Shown one piece after another: positions 61,878 through 64,000 of a stretch of DNA of 64,000 nucleotides. This stretch comes from Chryseobacterium gregarium DSM 19109 (GTDB lineage Bacteria; Bacteroidota; Bacteroidia; Flavobacteriales; Weeksellaceae): contig NZ_AUMU01000007.1 of assembly GCF_000430845.1 (NCBI RefSeq), forward strand, positions 186,001 to 250,000, written 5' to 3'. The notes under the pieces are model-generated. The model saw only the letters and a list, made by a program, of their open reading frames with translations, ran no database searches and had not been told where the DNA came from. Numbering within the stretch: position 1 is the first letter of the stretch; the number at the start of each line of letters is the position of its first letter. The position numbers were made by a program, and so were the translations under genes.

Positions 61878-62984
61878 TTATTCTACAACTACCTTTTTAG
61901 CTCTTGGCTTTTCCGCAGGTTTCTGCTGTGCTGAAGCTGCCGGCTTGGCAGCATTGGAACCGCTTCCTACACCCGAAGTAACAGTTTTAGGTTTTGTATT
62001 GGCCTGGCCTCCGGAAGTCGTTGGCTGGCCTGTTGTTGTTTTAGCGGCCTCTCTTTTTGCACCGTCTGTATTGGATTTCGGACTTTCCCTTCTGGTCTCG
62101 GGAACTGCCGGCGGCGGCGTTTCATAAACCGGTTCCTGACGGGCAGGAGCTTCCTGATACTGAACAGGCGGCAGGCCTGTATCCACCTTCATTCTGTAGA
62201 CAGCGTTCAGCTGTTCAATTTTATCCCTCAGTTCGGCAGGGGTCCTGTCACTGGCCCAAAGGTCAATCTGCATTCCCTGATCACGGACATCTCCTGCAGC
62301 AGGGTCCTGATAATAAATGATATCAGATTCATCTTTGCCTCCGTTTTCATGGTCTACAATGCCTATCTCAAACATATTCCTGGCAATAACGGCTTTCGCT
62401 TCCTTCACAGTTAATCCCACTACATTCGGAATGGAAATATTTCTGAGTGGCCCCGAGCCTATCACGACATCTACAACAGAAAACCTAGGGACTTTTGTTT
62501 TGGGTTTTACAGGATTCCCTTTAAATAAAATCCTCAACACTGCATCTTTCTGAATACTCGGTTCATAAATAGTATCGCCAACTTTCAGGCCAACCTGTTC
62601 CAGCCTCTGAAAAGCCAGACCGGAATATTTATTGATAACATCGGGAATTTCGACTTTCGCCCAGGTTCTCGGATTTACTTTTAATAAAATAGCCCTTCCG
62701 TCTTTTACACGGGATCCGGGCATAGGATATACCTGCAATACCTGAAACGGCCTGTATTTAGGATTATACTGAGGACTGTCCACTTCATAGTCCAATCCCG
62801 AATCATCCAGGATTTTAATAGCCTCATATACAGATTTATTGACAATATTAGGAACAGGAATTTCCTGACCGTGATTGGTATGGTACTCCAACCAACGGAA
62901 TGTAAGCCACACCAACCCCACGAAAACACCGATGGCTACGACTAAGTTCAGTAAAACTTTCCAATTGAAAAGTGATTTAAGCAT
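61878..62984 (-). CDS. PASTA-domain membrane protein
   Basis: 368 residues. One transmembrane helix (8-28), then three PASTA repeats: IPVPNIVNKSVYEAIKILDDSGL, VEIPDVINKYSGLAFQRLEQVGL and ISIPNVVGLTVKEAKAVIARNMF, each about 70 residues. The C-terminal 115 residues are Pro/Ala/Thr/Lys-rich and probably disordered. PASTA domains bind peptidoglycan fragments or mediate division contacts. No kinase domain is attached. It is divergent from ddl, fitting a cell-wall role. Confidence 0.92.
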   Translation of the reverse strand: MLKSLFNWKVLLNLVVAIGVFVGLVWLTFRWLEYHTNHGQEIPVPNIVNKSVYEAIKILDDSGLDYEVDSPQYNPKYRPFQVLQVYPMPGSRVKDGRAILLKVNPRTWAKVEIPDVINKYSGLAFQRLEQVGLKVGDTIYEPSIQKDAVLRILFKGNPVKPKTKVPRFSVVDVVIGSGPLRNISIPNVVGLTVKEAKAVIARNMFEIGIVDHENGGKDESDIIYYQDPAAGDVRDQGMQIDLWASDRTPAELRDKIEQLNAVYRMKVDTGLPPVQYQEAPARQEPVYETPPPAVPETRRESPKSNTDGAKREAAKTTTGQPTTSGGQANTKPKTVTSGVGSGSNAAKPAASAQQKPAEKPRAKKVVVE

Positions 62985-63009
62985 ACTTAAAATTACTATA
63001 ATTAGACAG

Positions 63010-63017
63010 CAAATATA
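63010..63017 (-). promoter_or_regulatory. -7 box of the PASTA gene (TATATTTG)
   Basis: Exact TAnnTTTG on the minus strand, 25 bases before the ATG at 62984. Confidence 0.6.
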
Positions 63018-63109
63018 ATTAATAATTTTAGAATGTGCTTTTTATTTAACACATTTCATTTTCGTGCTGAAAATTTCCCTGCATGCGTTTATCCATGATA
63101 TAAAATCAT

Positions 63110-63117
63110 TACATTTG
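63110..63117 (+). promoter_or_regulatory. -7 box of ddl (TACATTTG)
   Basis: Exact TAnnTTTG, 22 bases before the ddl ATG at 63140. Confidence 0.6.
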
Positions 63118-63139
63118 CCTTACTTGATACTATTTGGTT

Positions 63140-64000
63140 ATGAGCAAAAAAAGTGTTGCCGTGGTAATGGGAGGCTATTCTGATGAATACGTTGTATCAT
63201 TAAAAAGCGGGCAGTTAATTTATGATTCTTTAGACAGAAACCTTTATGATGTATATAAGGTCGTTATCCTTAAAAATGAATGGTATTTTTCAGATGAAAA
63301 TGATCGGAAATACGAGATCAGCAAGGCCGACTTTTCAGTACAACTAGAAAATAATAATGTCCTGAAATTCGATGTCTGTTTCAATATCATCCACGGAACA
63401 CCGGGTGAAAACGGAATCCTTCAGGCCTACTGGGATGCGATCGGGCAAAAATATACCGGATGTGGCTTTTACCAGAGTGCTTTAACCTTCAATAAAAAAG
63501 ATACTTTAGCCGTACTTTCAAAATACGGGATCCCTTCTGCCAAAAGCGTTTATTTAAGAAAAGGCGAAGATATTAATGTTGATGAGATCTTGAATCAGCT
63601 GGGACTTCCTGTTTTTGTAAAACCTAACCAGTCCGGTTCGTCACTGGGAATTTCAAAGGTCAAAGAAAAATCAGCGTTACTGGCAGCTACAGAAGTTGCC
63701 TTTAAAGAAGATGATGAAATTTTAATTGAAAGCTTCCTGGACGGAATGGAAGTTTCCGTAGGAGTGATCGATTATCAAGGGGAAACTATTGTCTTAGGTA
63801 TTACGGAAATTGTTCCTACCAACGAATTTTTCGATTATGAAGCCAAATATGAAGGCGCTTCGGAAGAAATTACACCGGCAAGAATTGATAATGAAACCAG
63901 AATCAAAGTGGAAGAAATTGCAAAACGTGCTTATAATTCCTTAGGCATGAGCGGTTTTTCAAGAAGTGAATTTATTTTGATGGACGGCGTCCCCTATATG
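63140..64000 (+). CDS. ddl: D-alanine--D-alanine ligase (3' end outside window)
   Basis: 287 codons are visible and the frame is open at the right edge. It makes the D-Ala-D-Ala dipeptide for peptidoglycan. Family signs: the N-terminal VVMGGYSDEYVVSLKSG, FNIIHGTPGENGILQAYWD, FVKPNQSGSSLGISKV (ATP-grasp loop), ILIESFLDGMEVSVGVI and, near the edge, GFSRSEFIL. The metal-binding C-terminus is missing from the window only. Its divergent position to the PASTA gene suits a wall-synthesis locus. Confidence 0.95.
   Translation, partial: MSKKSVAVVMGGYSDEYVVSLKSGQLIYDSLDRNLYDVYKVVILKNEWYFSDENDRKYEISKADFSVQLENNNVLKFDVCFNIIHGTPGENGILQAYWDAIGQKYTGCGFYQSALTFNKKDTLAVLSKYGIPSAKSVYLRKGEDINVDEILNQLGLPVFVKPNQSGSSLGISKVKEKSALLAATEVAFKEDDEILIESFLDGMEVSVGVIDYQGETIVLGITEIVPTNEFFDYEAKYEGASEEITPARIDNETRIKVEEIAKRAYNSLGMSGFSRSEFILMDGVPYM

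Noticed and set aside
1..64000. CRISPR array, rRNA, tmRNA, RNase P RNA or riboswitch
   Set aside because: No regularly spaced repeats, and no recognisable RNA gene other than the one tRNA, were seen.

Overview
The window looks like chromosome from a Flavobacteriia member, most probably Chryseobacterium or a close relative in the Weeksellaceae. The support is indirect but consistent: two proteins end in type IX secretion (T9SS) sorting domains, a PorP/SprF protein is present, many starts are preceded by the Bacteroidetes -7 box TAnnTTTG with no Shine-Dalgarno sequence, flavobacterial families such as DUF5606 and DUF3822 occur, and a full nuoA-N operon carries a short NuoG. This was judged by reading only; no database search was run.

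Region 1 (1-9.2 kb) is AT-rich and accessory. It opens with the C-terminal tip of an Rhs-type polymorphic toxin (HELAH metallopeptidase motif). Three small exported or lipoprotein genes follow, two of them directly preceded by a decayed toxin-tail fragment, so this reads as a chain of tip/immunity cassettes. After remnants, an unknown gene and an XRE regulator comes a module of an 880-aa N6-adenine DNA methyltransferase, an overlapping 185-aa unknown gene and a PIN-domain nuclease. This is the best candidate here for an undescribed defence-type system. The region ends at a CAU-anticodon tRNA.

Region 2 (9.3-23.2 kb) is mostly core: methylmalonyl-CoA epimerase, rbfA, an ABC permease, a secreted endonuclease I, aroE, a DUF349 protein, ribD, a secreted propeller protein, an IMPACT/YigZ protein, a zinc peptidase and a GNAT protein. 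A partial, decayed copy of the IMPACT gene lies upstream of the intact one, and two six-cysteine leader-type peptides sit between the copies.

Region 3 (23.2-37.7 kb) is the complex I operon nuoA-N on the + strand, with an outer-membrane-like protein gene between nuoF and nuoG. Several spacers hold quasi-palindromic, low-complexity filler.

Region 4 (37.7-64 kb) holds housekeeping and envelope genes on both strands: a GAF-like protein, an HD-PycTM fusion, a phosphoesterase/beta-barrel fusion, a mazG-FUSC-lipoprotein operon, a broken REP-associated transposase with its hairpin ends, def/ruvX, an HxlR/nitroreductase divergon, murI, hemW, porP/sprF, a RluA-type pseudouridine synthase, a PASTA protein, and the start of ddl, which runs off the right edge.
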